Positions 39,326 through 49,101 of a stretch of DNA of 64,000 nucleotides are shown here, in pieces; the stretch's first letter is position 1; every line of letters starts with the position of its first letter. A program made the translations under genes and the position numbers. The DNA comes from Chloroflexota bacterium (GTDB lineage Bacteria; Chloroflexota; Anaerolineae; Promineifilales; Promineifilaceae), in contig JAKEFB010000100.1 in assembly GCA_022616275.1 (NCBI GenBank), forward strand, positions 32,769-96,768. The letters are read 5' to 3'. The notes under the pieces were generated by a model, which was given only the letters and a program-made list of their open reading frames with translations, was not told where the DNA came from and did no database searches.

Positions 39326-39382
39326 TATTTCGGTAATCGTTCGTCACTAGCGCGACGTTGGAGCAGATCTCTTGGAATACTT

Positions 39383-42064
39383 ATGGGTAATCAACTGTTG
39401 AGAAAACGAACTGTACAAATAGCTGTGCTTGTGAACCTGCTTATCATTTTGTTACTAGCCTACTTTTTCATACGGCAACAGATGACGCTTTTACAGACTG
39501 ATTCGGAAGGGCAAATTGAGGCTGCCTATGCGACGGCCGAAGTTCAAAACGATCTGCTAACTACAGCCGAAGCACGAACACAAGCCTCTATGGCAACAGC
39601 AGTAGTAGAGGGAAGCCTTCGTGCAACAGCCGATGCCCAGGTGATCGAGCTTGTCACGACGATTGAAGCTCAGGCTCAGATCACTCTACCGACTACCATA
39701 GAATCCCAACCCTTAGTACAAGACCAACAAGCCCTCGCCTATCAATTGGCCCTTGAGTCCGAATTGATTCTCAATGAGCAACCGGCTTTATTAGAGCGAA
39801 GCGTATTACTCGCCATTGAAGCAGTCCAGCGCTACCCTCATGCTGGCACAGTCAGCATTTTGAAAAATGGTGTCACTTTGCTTCCTCGTTATGATAGAGC
39901 TTTGAGCCACCGGGATTTTGGCTACATCTTAGCTTATAGTCCAAATGGAAAATATGTTGCCTCTACTGGTAACGATAATGATGCGGTCCTTATTTGGGAT
40001 ATCGACAATGACCGTGAAGCAGCTCGATTAGTCTACGAAGACCGGATAAGTAAGATTGCCTTCAGCCCGGAAGGTCTCTATCTAGTGATCGTATGGGGAG
40101 ATATCTTCGCAGGTGAAAATAATGTAACTATTTGGGAGATAGCCACAGGCCAAGAGACAATTTCGTTCCCCCTTGATAGCGCTGCCATAACGCTAAAATT
40201 TAGCCCAGATACGAATTACCTTGCGATAGCAACAGAAGAGACCGTCAGCGTGTTGGATATAACTACCGGACAGGAGGTGATGAGTCTACCTAACAACGGC
40301 ACGGATGTCACATTCAGCACAGATGGGCAATCTGTGTACACAGTCAATGATGGGGTACAGCAGTGGAGCATCGCAACAGGCCAGCATGAAGGCGCTATCA
40401 TCAGCGAGGAAACCATCGAAGGGCAAACGGTCTTCAGCCCACAGAGCAAATATCTTTTTCACAATGGCTACAGCCCTAAGATATGGGCACTTGAAACGGG
40501 CATGGCCGTAGAACTTGAAACGAGTGCCCCTTATCGTTTTTTTGAAATTATATTTAGTGCTGATGAGAAGTATTTGGTGACTACCCAATTGGAAGGAAGT
40601 TTAGCCGGGGATACATTTGGACAAAATCTTGTCCAATTATGGGATGTGGCCACCGGGCGTGAGATGATGCACATTGAAGACTTTGCCTTTGATGTAACTT
40701 TTAGTCCAGATAGTCGTTATTTGGTAGTGCCCATGGGTGAAGTAGCTCGTGTATGGGAACTACCAAGTCAACAAGAGGTATTCCGGATTGTGCGCGATGA
40801 AACGATTTCCAGTCCAACCTTTAGTCCTGATGGGCGCACCGTGATCGTTCACAATTCCAATTCGATTACAGGAAGAAAATCCACTGATGTTTGGGAAATG
40901 ATACCAGCTCAATGGTATTGGCGTTTTGAGCACGGTTCGCCAAGCGGTATTTACTCCATGGCATTCAGTCCGGATGGCCAATACTTGGCCACGGGTGGAG
41001 AGGAAAATATTATCCATGTATGGGACACAGAAACTGGAGAAGAAGTAGCCCATTTCGACCACCAACAATATCATGTTTTAGTTGTCGCGTTCAGCCCAGA
41101 TGGCAGATACCTCCTTTCAGGAGGGACAACCATTCCTTACGGAGCTGAATACACCAGTGTGACGCATCTGTGGGATATGGTGACTGGAAGTGAAGCCATT
41201 AGTCTCACCCACGATTACCAGGTTGTTGATGCCTCATTTAGCCCCGATGGGCGGTACTTCGCCACCATTGGTCAAACTGCAAATACGGTGAGTGTTTTCG
41301 ATGCGGAATCGGGAACCGAGATCTTTTCCATACAAAATAAGGGCTACCTAGGCGTGCGCTTTAGCCCTAATGGTCAGTATATGGCTACGATGGATCTTGA
41401 TACTATCTGGCTATGGGACACAACAAAGTGGCGCGAGGTTATGGTAATAACGGAAGTTTATTCTGCCAATTTTCGGTTTGGCCCTGATGATCGAGTAATT
41501 GTTTTTGAAGGCAGAGATACAGAACGTAATAGCACTTTATATGTTCGGGAGATTGCCACTAACCGCGAAGTTCTGAAGCTCCCATATGAAGACGGGGTAC
41601 GAAGCATTGACATTAGTCCTGACAATCAGTATTTAGCTGTGAGTAGTGGTAGCTTTTGGGAATATAACTCCGCTTTGCAGATCTGGAATATTGCAAGTGG
41701 AGACAAGCTAATCGATTTACCTACTAATAACGAATTGGGAAAAGTTACATTTAGCCATGATGGCCGCTACTTGGCTTTTGAGAGTACAGAGGGCGTTGTC
41801 AGTGTGCTTGATATGACCACACAAGAAGAAGTTGCTCGTTTGATGCATCCGAGAGCGATTTTTAGTATCTCTTTTAGCCCCGACAACCGGCAACTTTTGG
41901 TCCAAAGTGGTATCTCTACCGTTTACCTACGGCGATGGCTCCCCGACGACATAGTCGCTGAAGCGTGTAATCGGTTATCACGAAATTTGACCCTTGAGGA
42001 ATGGCAAACATTCATTGGAGATGAACCCTACCATCCGACGTGCCCAAATTTGCCCAGTGAATAA
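39383..42064 (+). CDS. Membrane-anchored WD40 beta-propeller protein
   Basis: An 893-residue protein. A single TM helix lies at about 13-30, followed by an Ala/Thr/Glu-rich helical stalk (TAEARTQASMATAVVEGS and similar). A helical segment, QLALESELILNEQPALLERSVLLAIEAVQRYP in outline, is of the type that precedes propellers in STAND-type proteins. Then at least a dozen WD40-like blades carry FSPDGRYL / IWDI-type motifs (for example FSPDGQYLATGGE and VWDTETGEE), enough for two propellers. No NTPase or effector domain is present. The TM with the propeller after it suggests an extracytoplasmic binding protein. The gene is AT-richer than its neighbours and poor in GGCCGG. Confidence 0.85.
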   Translation: MGNQLLRKRTVQIAVLVNLLIILLLAYFFIRQQMTLLQTDSEGQIEAAYATAEVQNDLLTTAEARTQASMATAVVEGSLRATADAQVIELVTTIEAQAQITLPTTIESQPLVQDQQALAYQLALESELILNEQPALLERSVLLAIEAVQRYPHAGTVSILKNGVTLLPRYDRALSHRDFGYILAYSPNGKYVASTGNDNDAVLIWDIDNDREAARLVYEDRISKIAFSPEGLYLVIVWGDIFAGENNVTIWEIATGQETISFPLDSAAITLKFSPDTNYLAIATEETVSVLDITTGQEVMSLPNNGTDVTFSTDGQSVYTVNDGVQQWSIATGQHEGAIISEETIEGQTVFSPQSKYLFHNGYSPKIWALETGMAVELETSAPYRFFEIIFSADEKYLVTTQLEGSLAGDTFGQNLVQLWDVATGREMMHIEDFAFDVTFSPDSRYLVVPMGEVARVWELPSQQEVFRIVRDETISSPTFSPDGRTVIVHNSNSITGRKSTDVWEMIPAQWYWRFEHGSPSGIYSMAFSPDGQYLATGGEENIIHVWDTETGEEVAHFDHQQYHVLVVAFSPDGRYLLSGGTTIPYGAEYTSVTHLWDMVTGSEAISLTHDYQVVDASFSPDGRYFATIGQTANTVSVFDAESGTEIFSIQNKGYLGVRFSPNGQYMATMDLDTIWLWDTTKWREVMVITEVYSANFRFGPDDRVIVFEGRDTERNSTLYVREIATNREVLKLPYEDGVRSIDISPDNQYLAVSSGSFWEYNSALQIWNIASGDKLIDLPTNNELGKVTFSHDGRYLAFESTEGVVSVLDMTTQEEVARLMHPRAIFSISFSPDNRQLLVQSGISTVYLRRWLPDDIVAEACNRLSRNLTLEEWQTFIGDEPYHPTCPNLPSE

Positions 42065-42334
42065 TTTCGTTGCTAAAGAAAATCTCAGGCATCAAAGTGC
42101 GGTTGGTTCTGTTATTCAGTCCTTACTTACTTTGTTAGGATAACCTTGCCCTTCACACCAGCGTTGCTACCTTTAAGGCAAAAGTGGGTCTTTTTTACAC
42201 GTATCCTGAAAGTAGGCTTGACCGCCGGGCGGTCCCGGCCAGGCGCATTACCGGTTTATTTTCTTTACCTTCATTAACCGGCTTTATCGAGTGCGAAAGA
42301 GCGGCAAACGGCAGGGTTGAGATAGGTTTACGGT
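42065..42334. other. 270-nt intergenic region with one small palindrome
   Basis: Non-coding gap between the WD40 and GNAT genes. It holds a perfect 7-bp inverted repeat GACCGCC-G-GGCGGTC (42220-42234) without a T-run, so it is not an obvious terminator. T-rich stretches flank it. I see no clear promoter pair and no RNA gene here. Confidence 0.5.
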
Positions 42335-43417
42335 GTGGAATTTGTACCTCTGACGACCGAACACGTAGACCAATTTGTCGCCCTCTTCCAACGCGAAAAG
42401 GGCACGGTTCGGGCGCACCAACTGGCTGAACACCTGCCCTGGTCATTCTTTGACCAGCCCCTAGCCCGGCCGGAATTGCCCGTGGTCGAGGTCGTCGTCG
42501 AAGACGGCCGGGTCCTGGGCTGCATGGGGGCCATTCCCCAGACCATCCTGGACGGAGAAAAGGAAATCCAGGGCGCTTTCTTCGTGGACTGGCTGGTAGA
42601 CTCCGCACAGCGGCGGCGCAAAATCGGCTCACAATTGATCCTGCGAGCGGCCGAGCGCTTCCCGGTCTCCGTTCACATGGGCTCCACCCCGGAAGGGTAC
42701 GCCACCTGTGCCACGCTGGGCGCGCAGGACTGCGGGCGTACCGTCACCGCTCGCCGCATTTTGCAGCCGGGCAATTGGGCTAAAGGCACGGACAAGGGCA
42801 ATTTCCTGACTCGGCTGGCCTGGTCCGGCGCCCAAACCATCCGCGCCAGGGCTTTGCCCTCACTAGAAGCCGGCGGGCTGACCGTGCGGCCGGTCGAACC
42901 GATGGCCATTGACCGCCAACTGGCCAGCTTCTCTCGCCAACTGGCTCAGAGCCACGTCTGTACCCTACGCTTTGGCGCTCGCTGGCAATGGCTGGTCGCT
43001 CAGTCCCCCCTGTACACCGGCTACGCCTGCGAAATATCCCGCTCCGGCGAGGTCATTGGCTACGCCGCCCTGGTCGTGGCCTTTCGCTCGCACCGCCGCG
43101 TCGGCACAGTGGCCGACGTTTGCGTTGGCCGGATTGAAGACGCCCCGGCCGTCGTGGCCGCCGCCACCGGCGAGTTGGCCGGCCAGGGAGTGGACGGCGT
43201 GGCCTTGACCGTCTCAACCGGCGTGGCCGAACAGGTCATCGGCCAGCTCGGCTTTGAACAACTCGGCGACCCCATGATGGGCGCCTGGCTCCATCCGGGC
43301 TATGACTACTTGCTGGATAGGCCCTGGTTTATGACCGGGGCCGAAAATTTAAGCATTGCCGCCGGCATTGACCTGCCGGTCCGAGCGCCTGTTCTCAACT
43401 CAGGCAACAGCCGATGA
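42335..43417 (+). CDS. GNAT-family N-acetyltransferase
   Basis: A 360-residue protein with a GNAT fold in the first about 120 residues: GRVLGCMGAIPQTI, FFVDWLVDSAQRRRKIGSQLILRA (acetyl-CoA loop R-R-x-x-G-S/A). A second GNAT-like half lies at about 215-330 (GEVIGYAALVV and the VAAATGELAGQGVDG helix). Such double-GNAT proteins are common in exopolysaccharide loci and acylate amino sugars or serve as FemAB-like transferases. The GTG start at 42335 is the furthest possible. The gene overlaps the deacetylase start by 4 nt, so deacetylation and re-acylation may be coupled. Confidence 0.72.
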   Translation: MEFVPLTTEHVDQFVALFQREKGTVRAHQLAEHLPWSFFDQPLARPELPVVEVVVEDGRVLGCMGAIPQTILDGEKEIQGAFFVDWLVDSAQRRRKIGSQLILRAAERFPVSVHMGSTPEGYATCATLGAQDCGRTVTARRILQPGNWAKGTDKGNFLTRLAWSGAQTIRARALPSLEAGGLTVRPVEPMAIDRQLASFSRQLAQSHVCTLRFGARWQWLVAQSPLYTGYACEISRSGEVIGYAALVVAFRSHRRVGTVADVCVGRIEDAPAVVAAATGELAGQGVDGVALTVSTGVAEQVIGQLGFEQLGDPMMGAWLHPGYDYLLDRPWFMTGAENLSIAAGIDLPVRAPVLNSGNSR

Positions 43418-44295
43418 GCATTACCCTGATGTTAATGTGGGACTACGACACGCCCACCGGTTTTGCCGTCAGCTCCCTGAGCCGCCAGGCTGACCCGCTA
43501 AGCGACTACGCCTGCACCGACCGTATCCTGGAATTGCTGGCCAGGCATGGCATTGTCTCTACCTTTGCCTGCGTCGGCGTGGCTGCCGAGTCAGGCCCCC
43601 TGCCCGTCCACAACCCGGCCCAAATCCGGGCCATCCACGCCGCCGGGCACGAGGTCGCCTCACACAGCCACCGGCACGAGCTGATCCCGGCCCTCAACCG
43701 GCCGCAGCTCATTGAGACCGGCCGCATCTCCAAGGTGGCCCTGGAAGATTGCATTGGGGCCGAAGTGGCCGGTTTCGTGCCTCCCTGGAACCGGCCTTTC
43801 CACCACCCGCGCAGGCTGGCAATTTCCACGAAGGACTTGCGAGCCGGCGGCTGGCACTGGCAGCACTCCGTCTCATCGCTATGCGAAGCGCTGGCCGAGT
43901 GTGGCTACTACTGGGTCCGGGTGCTATACACCCCTGTCCACGAACAAATTGCCCGGAAACTTTGGCCCGGCCGGGCCAGGGCCATCCGGCCGACCACAAT
44001 TGACTGCTATAGCGGCGTCTACACGCTGCGCCTGAACTACCTGGGCTACGACGATCAGTTGATCAACTGGCTGGCGGCTTACCAGGGCCAGAATATACCT
44101 GGCCAGGATCTGGCCCTGGTGATTTACGCCCACCCGCATGGCATTGAACACCGGAACAGCCAGCATTGGGAACACCTGGCCCGTTTCACACGTTGGTATA
44201 GTGAGCACAAAGATGCGTACAACATTACCTTCACCACCCCAGCCAAATGGCTTAGACGCCAGAGCGCCGGCCGCCTCCTGGCCCACCCCGCCTGA
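43414..44295 (+). CDS. Polysaccharide deacetylase (NodB homology)
   Basis: A 293-residue carbohydrate esterase family 4-like protein without signal peptide. LMLMWDYDTPTG supplies the catalytic/metal Asp pair at strand 1. AGHEVASHSHRHELIP gives the H-x3-H zinc motif. FVPPWNRPFHHPRR replaces the R-x-P-Y motif 3. YAHPHGIEH near the end may be the catalytic His strand. It removes acetyl groups from N-acetyl sugars. It is coupled to the GNAT gene by an ATGA overlap. Confidence 0.82.
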   Translation: MSITLMLMWDYDTPTGFAVSSLSRQADPLSDYACTDRILELLARHGIVSTFACVGVAAESGPLPVHNPAQIRAIHAAGHEVASHSHRHELIPALNRPQLIETGRISKVALEDCIGAEVAGFVPPWNRPFHHPRRLAISTKDLRAGGWHWQHSVSSLCEALAECGYYWVRVLYTPVHEQIARKLWPGRARAIRPTTIDCYSGVYTLRLNYLGYDDQLINWLAAYQGQNIPGQDLALVIYAHPHGIEHRNSQHWEHLARFTRWYSEHKDAYNITFTTPAKWLRRQSAGRLLAHPA

Positions 44296-45556
44296 CCGCC
44301 GGCCGGGCCGGCCGCGCCTGCTCTTGATTTCACCCGTGCTGCCCTACCCATTGCACAGTGGGCAGCAGGTTCGGGTGCATAACAAGCTGCTGGCCCTCAG
44401 GGACTATTTTGAGACCACCTTCCTGGGCCTGGTCCCTCCGGCCTGGCTCAACGACATCGGCCGCCGGCTGGCCGGCCTGGCCGACGAGATCATTCTGCTG
44501 CCCCTGCGTTCGCAAGACGGTCTGGCAGCCCGCATGCAGCACGGCCTGGCCGGCCGTCTGAAAGCCGCCCGCTCCGGGCTGCGCGCCTCAAACCACATCA
44601 TGAACGAAGTCGAGCTGAGCCCCCGGCGCGTGGCAACCTGTTGTGACCCGGCCTCCTTTGACCTGGTGCTGTACGAATACTGGCACACCTGCGGCAGCAC
44701 CCAGCTCTTCCAACAGCACCAGGTTCCCTGCGTGCTGGATATGCACGACATGCTCTGGCGTGTGGTCGAGCGCCGGCTGCGGTGCTGGCCGTTGCCGGAA
44801 GGGGTGCGGCAGCGCCGCGTCCAGCTCTACCGCCAGCAGGAAGAGGTGGCCTGGCAGCGTTACGACGCCCTGATTGCCATCAACCGGAGCGAACAAAGTT
44901 ACGTCCAGGAGAAAATACCGGGCAAACCCGTTTTTTACACACCGATGGGCATTGACCTGGCCCGCTGGAATTACCGTTGGGAACCGGCCGGACCACCACG
45001 CCTGGCCTTTTACGGGGCCATGAGTAACCTGGGCAACCAGAATGGGGTTCGTCGCTGTGTGGAAACCATCTTGCCCCGAGTCTGGCAGAAACGGCCGGAG
45101 ACGGAGTTCTGGATTATCGGCGGCAACCCACCGGCCGACGTGCAACGGCTGACCCAGGACCCGCGCATTCACGTCACCGGCTTTGTGGCCGACGTAGCCG
45201 CCACGCTGGCGACAATGACGGCCGTGCTCTGTCCCTGGCAGGGCCAGTTCGGCTTTCGCAGCCGGCTCATTGAAGTAATGGCTACCGGCGCGCCGGTCGT
45301 AGCCTCTCCAGATGCTGTTTATGGCATGGACCTGGCCGCCGGCGAAGGGTTGTTCCTGGCCGATAGCGACGACGGGCTGGCTACCCACTGCCTGGCCTTG
45401 TTGAACGACCCGGGTTGGGCCAGGCAGCAAAGTCTATCGGCCCGCCGGCAAATAGAAGAACAGTTCTCATTTGCCGCTACCTACGGCGTGCTGGCCCGCG
45501 CCCTGGTGGAGTTTGCATGTGAAGCTAGACCAGGCAGAAGTCACCGCCTTTTTTGA
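44213..45556 (+). CDS. GT4-like glycosyltransferase
   Basis: A GT-B enzyme of about 420-450 residues. The family N-terminal strand is PRLLLISPVLPYPLHSGQQVR at about 44309-44371. DMHDMLWRVVERRLRCWPL and ALIAINRSEQSYVQEKIPG mark the inter-domain region. LAFYGAMSNLGNQNGVRR and the C-terminal FGFRSRLIEVMATGAPVVAS carry the donor-binding and E-motif regions. The start is uncertain: ATG 44213 overlaps the deacetylase by 83 nt, and the only later candidate, TTG 44324, would cut off strand 1. The sugar transferred is unknown. Confidence 0.78.
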   Translation: MRTTLPSPPQPNGLDARAPAASWPTPPDRRPGRPRLLLISPVLPYPLHSGQQVRVHNKLLALRDYFETTFLGLVPPAWLNDIGRRLAGLADEIILLPLRSQDGLAARMQHGLAGRLKAARSGLRASNHIMNEVELSPRRVATCCDPASFDLVLYEYWHTCGSTQLFQQHQVPCVLDMHDMLWRVVERRLRCWPLPEGVRQRRVQLYRQQEEVAWQRYDALIAINRSEQSYVQEKIPGKPVFYTPMGIDLARWNYRWEPAGPPRLAFYGAMSNLGNQNGVRRCVETILPRVWQKRPETEFWIIGGNPPADVQRLTQDPRIHVTGFVADVAATLATMTAVLCPWQGQFGFRSRLIEVMATGAPVVASPDAVYGMDLAAGEGLFLADSDDGLATHCLALLNDPGWARQQSLSARRQIEEQFSFAATYGVLARALVEFACEARPGRSHRLF

Positions 45557-46331
45557 CGAAGCGGCCACCCACCGTCCCCTCATCCCCGATAGCCAGACCC
45601 TGAGTGGTTGGGGAAAATACCTCAAATACGAGCGGGCGGCGCACGCCGTCTACCAGGCCGGCGCTCGCACCGTTTTGGATGTGGGCTGCAACATCGGCCA
45701 CGTCGCCCATTTCGTGGCTACGCGAAGAGGTAATGGCCATTTGCCACGGCCCTTTGTCGCCGGGGTGGACCTGAGCCTGGCCTCCCTGCAACGCGCCAGG
45801 GTCCAGGCTCCACCCTTGGCTGCCTTTGCCGCCGCCAATGGCCACCTCCTGCCCTTTCCCGATCACTGCTTCGACCTGGTCGTCTGCCTGGACGTTCTGG
45901 AGCACGTCGTCGAGCAGCCGCCGTTGCTCCGGGAAATCGCCCGGGTGCTCAAGCCCGGCGGGCGCCTATTTCTGGCCACACCCAACCCCCACTGCCTGGG
46001 CTCTTACCTGGGCTACCAGCTTTACCGCTTCTTGCGTGCCCTGAGCGGCCGGCCGGAGACTGACAAGGACCGTTTTGTCAACCGGAAGGAGCTGCTTAAG
46101 TTGCTGGCGGCCTCCGGTTTCCGGGCACAAAGTGTAGCCGACGATTACCTCTTGCCCCGGCCGTTTATCATGCTGCGCAACTGGGTACTGACGCCCCCTC
46201 TCCCACCGCAATGGGGACTGGCTTACCAGAAATTTTGCAATAACCTATTCGGCTTGTGTGGAGAAAATTTACCGATGTTTCTGCGTGATCGGGTGTGCCA
46301 CACTCTGGCCATCCAGGCGCAGAAAGATTGA
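45519..46331 (+). CDS. Class I SAM-dependent methyltransferase
   Basis: A 270-residue Methyltransf_11-type enzyme. Motif I is TVLDVGCNIGHVAHFVA, with the acidic GVDLSLASLQRA following. The post-motif NGHLLPFPDHCFDLVVCLDVLEHV is the typical D-x-V/F-D-x-V strand. VLKPGGRLFLATPNPH is motif III. It may methylate a sugar or a terminal phosphate and so cap chains for the Wzt recognition domain; that is speculation. GTG 45519 overlaps the preceding glycosyltransferase by 38 nt. Confidence 0.85.
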   Translation: MKLDQAEVTAFFDEAATHRPLIPDSQTLSGWGKYLKYERAAHAVYQAGARTVLDVGCNIGHVAHFVATRRGNGHLPRPFVAGVDLSLASLQRARVQAPPLAAFAAANGHLLPFPDHCFDLVVCLDVLEHVVEQPPLLREIARVLKPGGRLFLATPNPHCLGSYLGYQLYRFLRALSGRPETDKDRFVNRKELLKLLAASGFRAQSVADDYLLPRPFIMLRNWVLTPPLPPQWGLAYQKFCNNLFGLCGENLPMFLRDRVCHTLAIQAQKD

Positions 46332-46348
46332 CGGATGAGTTGTTACAC

Positions 46349-48028
46349 ATGATGGATGCTATGTTCAGGCGCCTGGTCATGCTGGCCGGCGCTCTTCTTT
46401 TACTGAGTGGTTGTGGCGGCGTCCCCACCCCTTTGCCGACCACGACTTTCCAATTTACAGGCGACATGCTCACTCGGGAGCCGGCCGTAACGCCGTCGGT
46501 TGGTCCCGCCATTTCAACGACACCAGACGTGGCGGCGACTGGCGCGCCGGCCGCCCCTGGCGGAGACGGTAAAGAAGCCCTGGCCACGGCCAAAGCCGGG
46601 ACGGTGGACCTGCCCCAGTCACCCCCGGCCACTCCCCCGGCGCCGGCCGGCCCCACGCCGACCCCGGTGCCCCTGGTCCCGTTACCCCGGCCCGAGCTGC
46701 GCCCGGTGACCAGCCTGGCCCGCCCGGCCGACCCGGTGGTCCTCACGGGTGCTGACGTGCCTGCCTTCCTGGGGCTACCTCCCGGCGACCTGGTCGCCTG
46801 GCGTTGGAGCGAGAATGGCTGGCAGCAGATCCCGCTCCAGGTGGACGAACGAACGATCGTAGACTTGCGGGCGGTCAATGGCCGGACCGACGCCTCGGCC
46901 CCTGTCTTTCTGTTTTATACCGATCCGGCCGTCTACCCCGACGGTGACCCAGCCCTGGACGAAGACGACGAAATTGTCTTCATGGCCCAGGATGCCGGCC
47001 TTGAATTGACGCCGGCTACGACGCCGCCCGGCGTGGTTGCTGGCTCAGCTCTCCAGGTGACGATTACCGACCCCCTCGACCCGGCCGTCGTTGGTTACGT
47101 CTACCTCTTCCAACAAGACGGCTCGCTTGACCCTGGGGCCGGGCAGCAATATGTACGCTACGCCTTCAACCCCCTGGCCGTGGCCGTGCCTGATCCAACC
47201 AAGCAAAACAGCACTGAGGCCGCCGGACCGCGCACCGAGGACTCGGTCGTGATGACTCCTTACTACGGCCATCACTTCTCCGCTCGCTGGATCCTGGACG
47301 AGCTACACTTTTTCCCGGACGATAGTGGTGATTTGATTGACCGTTTCCGAAACCAACTGACGCCCAATGACTGTGACCGCAGCGAAAACAGTTTCTCGGC
47401 CGCCGAGGGCTTTTTTGTCGTCAACAAGTCCGGCCCGGTGCGGGCCATTCGCTCCTACATCGGGGCCAATAGCGGCGTGTATACCCAGCGCCTCCACCTG
47501 TTCTACGCCCAACGCCAGGACATCGTCACCTACGTCCGCGTCCACGCCGTCCCCGGCGTGGTGGACTTCGTGGACTACAACGAGAACGCCCTGGGCATGA
47601 CTTACGCCAACAACCTTAACCCGGCCGGCGTCCTCATTGACGGGGAGCCAGAGGAAATGCCCCCCGGGGCGCTGGAATGGGAACTCGCCAGCGGCGACCA
47701 GGGCAGCCTGGTGATGCTCCACCAGGTAGACACGACCATCCCCGAGGTCAATTGGACCAATTATTACCAGGACGCCACCAATCCGGCCCAGGTCCAATGC
47801 GCCGGTGACCGGCACGCTTATGGCAGCAGCGGCCCCTTCCTGCACCCCCTGCCCTGTACCGACCCGGCGCGGGCAGTGGTGGACCCGCAAAATTGCCCCG
47901 TGCCCTATCACCTGGCGCTCACCCGGATCATTTATTACGAAACGCCCAACCTCCCGGTTGAGGCAGCCCAGCAGTATTACACCCAATGGCAGACACCGTT
48001 ACAATATCGCCTGGAACCGGCCGGTTAA
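46349..48028 (+). CDS. Large predicted lipoprotein of unknown function
   Basis: A roughly 559-residue protein with a signal peptide and lipobox ending at C22 (LLLLSGC). A Pro/Ala/Thr-rich linker runs to about residue 115. The rest is a beta-rich domain with PVFLFYTDPAVYPDGD, EDDEIVFMAQDAG and a long segment containing YYGHHFSARWILDELHF and SGPVRAIRSYIGANSGVYTQ. I do not recognise the family; the domain has the look of exported proteins that bind or process surface glycans. Several Met codons (46349, 46352, 46361) are possible starts. It overlaps the next gene by 43 nt. Confidence 0.65.
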   Translation: MMDAMFRRLVMLAGALLLLSGCGGVPTPLPTTTFQFTGDMLTREPAVTPSVGPAISTTPDVAATGAPAAPGGDGKEALATAKAGTVDLPQSPPATPPAPAGPTPTPVPLVPLPRPELRPVTSLARPADPVVLTGADVPAFLGLPPGDLVAWRWSENGWQQIPLQVDERTIVDLRAVNGRTDASAPVFLFYTDPAVYPDGDPALDEDDEIVFMAQDAGLELTPATTPPGVVAGSALQVTITDPLDPAVVGYVYLFQQDGSLDPGAGQQYVRYAFNPLAVAVPDPTKQNSTEAAGPRTEDSVVMTPYYGHHFSARWILDELHFFPDDSGDLIDRFRNQLTPNDCDRSENSFSAAEGFFVVNKSGPVRAIRSYIGANSGVYTQRLHLFYAQRQDIVTYVRVHAVPGVVDFVDYNENALGMTYANNLNPAGVLIDGEPEEMPPGALEWELASGDQGSLVMLHQVDTTIPEVNWTNYYQDATNPAQVQCAGDRHAYGSSGPFLHPLPCTDPARAVVDPQNCPVPYHLALTRIIYYETPNLPVEAAQQYYTQWQTPLQYRLEPAG

Positions 48029-49101
48029 CCGAAGACGTCGTCCCGGCCGGCCAGGCGGATTTTCGCCGCGTCCCCGTCACCCAGGCCGACCCGGCCCGGC
48101 TGGACGCCTTCCTGAAGAGTTCGTTCCCCGATCCCAAAGGGGAATTCTTGCGACAGCATGGCGCCTGGTGGCACCGGGGCCATGAAAACCGCTACGCCAT
48201 CCTGGCTGAAGACGGCGCTGTGGCCGCCTACTACACGACCACGCCGGTCCGTTGCATGGTCAACGGCCAGGCAGTGGACACCTTGTGGTGGATAGATTTA
48301 ATGGTGGCGCCAGCCTTTCGCCGCCGGGGGCTGCAAACGGTGATGGACGACGAAGTCCGCAACCGGCCGGGGCTAAAGCTGGGCATGCCCAACTACCCCC
48401 ACTCCAAAATTCTGGCCCGGCACGGCTGGCACGTCCGGGGCGACTCGCGCAACTATTTGCTTCCCCTGCGCCCGGCCGGTATTCGCCCCGTCCAGGGGGC
48501 GGCCGGCTGGCGCGGCGGGGCCTTGCGCCTGGCCGCCAGGGCTTTGTCGCTGCCGGCGGCTGCCTGGCGGCGCCGGCTGGGCGGCTACCGGCCGCGCACC
48601 GCCCGGGAAGTAGCCAGCCCCACCGCGGCCGAATTAGCCGGTGTCTACGAGCGCTACAAGCCTGAGCAGATGATCACCAATTGCCGGGACGCGGCCTTTC
48701 TCCAATGGCGCTATCTCGACGCTCCCCACCGCGACCAGGTCCGTTTTTATCTGGCTGGTCCGGCCGGTAGCCCCACCCACACCCTCATCAGCCGTGACGT
48801 GGTTTTTCGTGGTTTAAAAGCGACCCGTATCCTGGACATCTTTGGTGATTTCGAGGATGCGGCCGGGCTGAACGACATTGTCCGGCTGGCGGTGCGGGAT
48901 GCCGCTCTTTATGGAGCGAACCAGGTGACGGCGATGGGCGCTGTTCCGGCGTTGCGCCGGCTCCTGCGCCGGGTTGGCTTCCTAGTCAGCCTGCCCATTT
49001 ACTTTTGCTACCACACCAGCGACCCCGTTACCCTGGCCCAATTTGACCAGGGGTTCTGCTATTGGACCCTGGGCGACAGTGATAACGACAACGCCTTCTG
49101 A
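47986..49101 (+). CDS. GNAT-family N-acetyltransferase
   Basis: A 371-residue protein. The GNAT acetyl-CoA site is WWIDLMVAPAFRRRGLQTVMDDE, preceded by YAILAEDGAVAAYYTTTPVR. The C-terminal half (ERYKPEQMITNCRDAAFLQWRY, then RILDIFGDFEDAAGLNDIVR) matches double-GNAT proteins of exopolysaccharide loci. It probably acylates an amino sugar. ATG 47986 overlaps the upstream lipoprotein gene by 43 nt; no later start preserves strand 1. Confidence 0.72.
   Translation: MADTVTISPGTGRLTEDVVPAGQADFRRVPVTQADPARLDAFLKSSFPDPKGEFLRQHGAWWHRGHENRYAILAEDGAVAAYYTTTPVRCMVNGQAVDTLWWIDLMVAPAFRRRGLQTVMDDEVRNRPGLKLGMPNYPHSKILARHGWHVRGDSRNYLLPLRPAGIRPVQGAAGWRGGALRLAARALSLPAAAWRRRLGGYRPRTAREVASPTAAELAGVYERYKPEQMITNCRDAAFLQWRYLDAPHRDQVRFYLAGPAGSPTHTLISRDVVFRGLKATRILDIFGDFEDAAGLNDIVRLAVRDAALYGANQVTAMGAVPALRRLLRRVGFLVSLPIYFCYHTSDPVTLAQFDQGFCYWTLGDSDNDNAF

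Noticed and set aside
42220-42234. Terminator at the GACCGCC palindrome
   Set aside because: The stem is short, the loop is a single base and no T-run follows.
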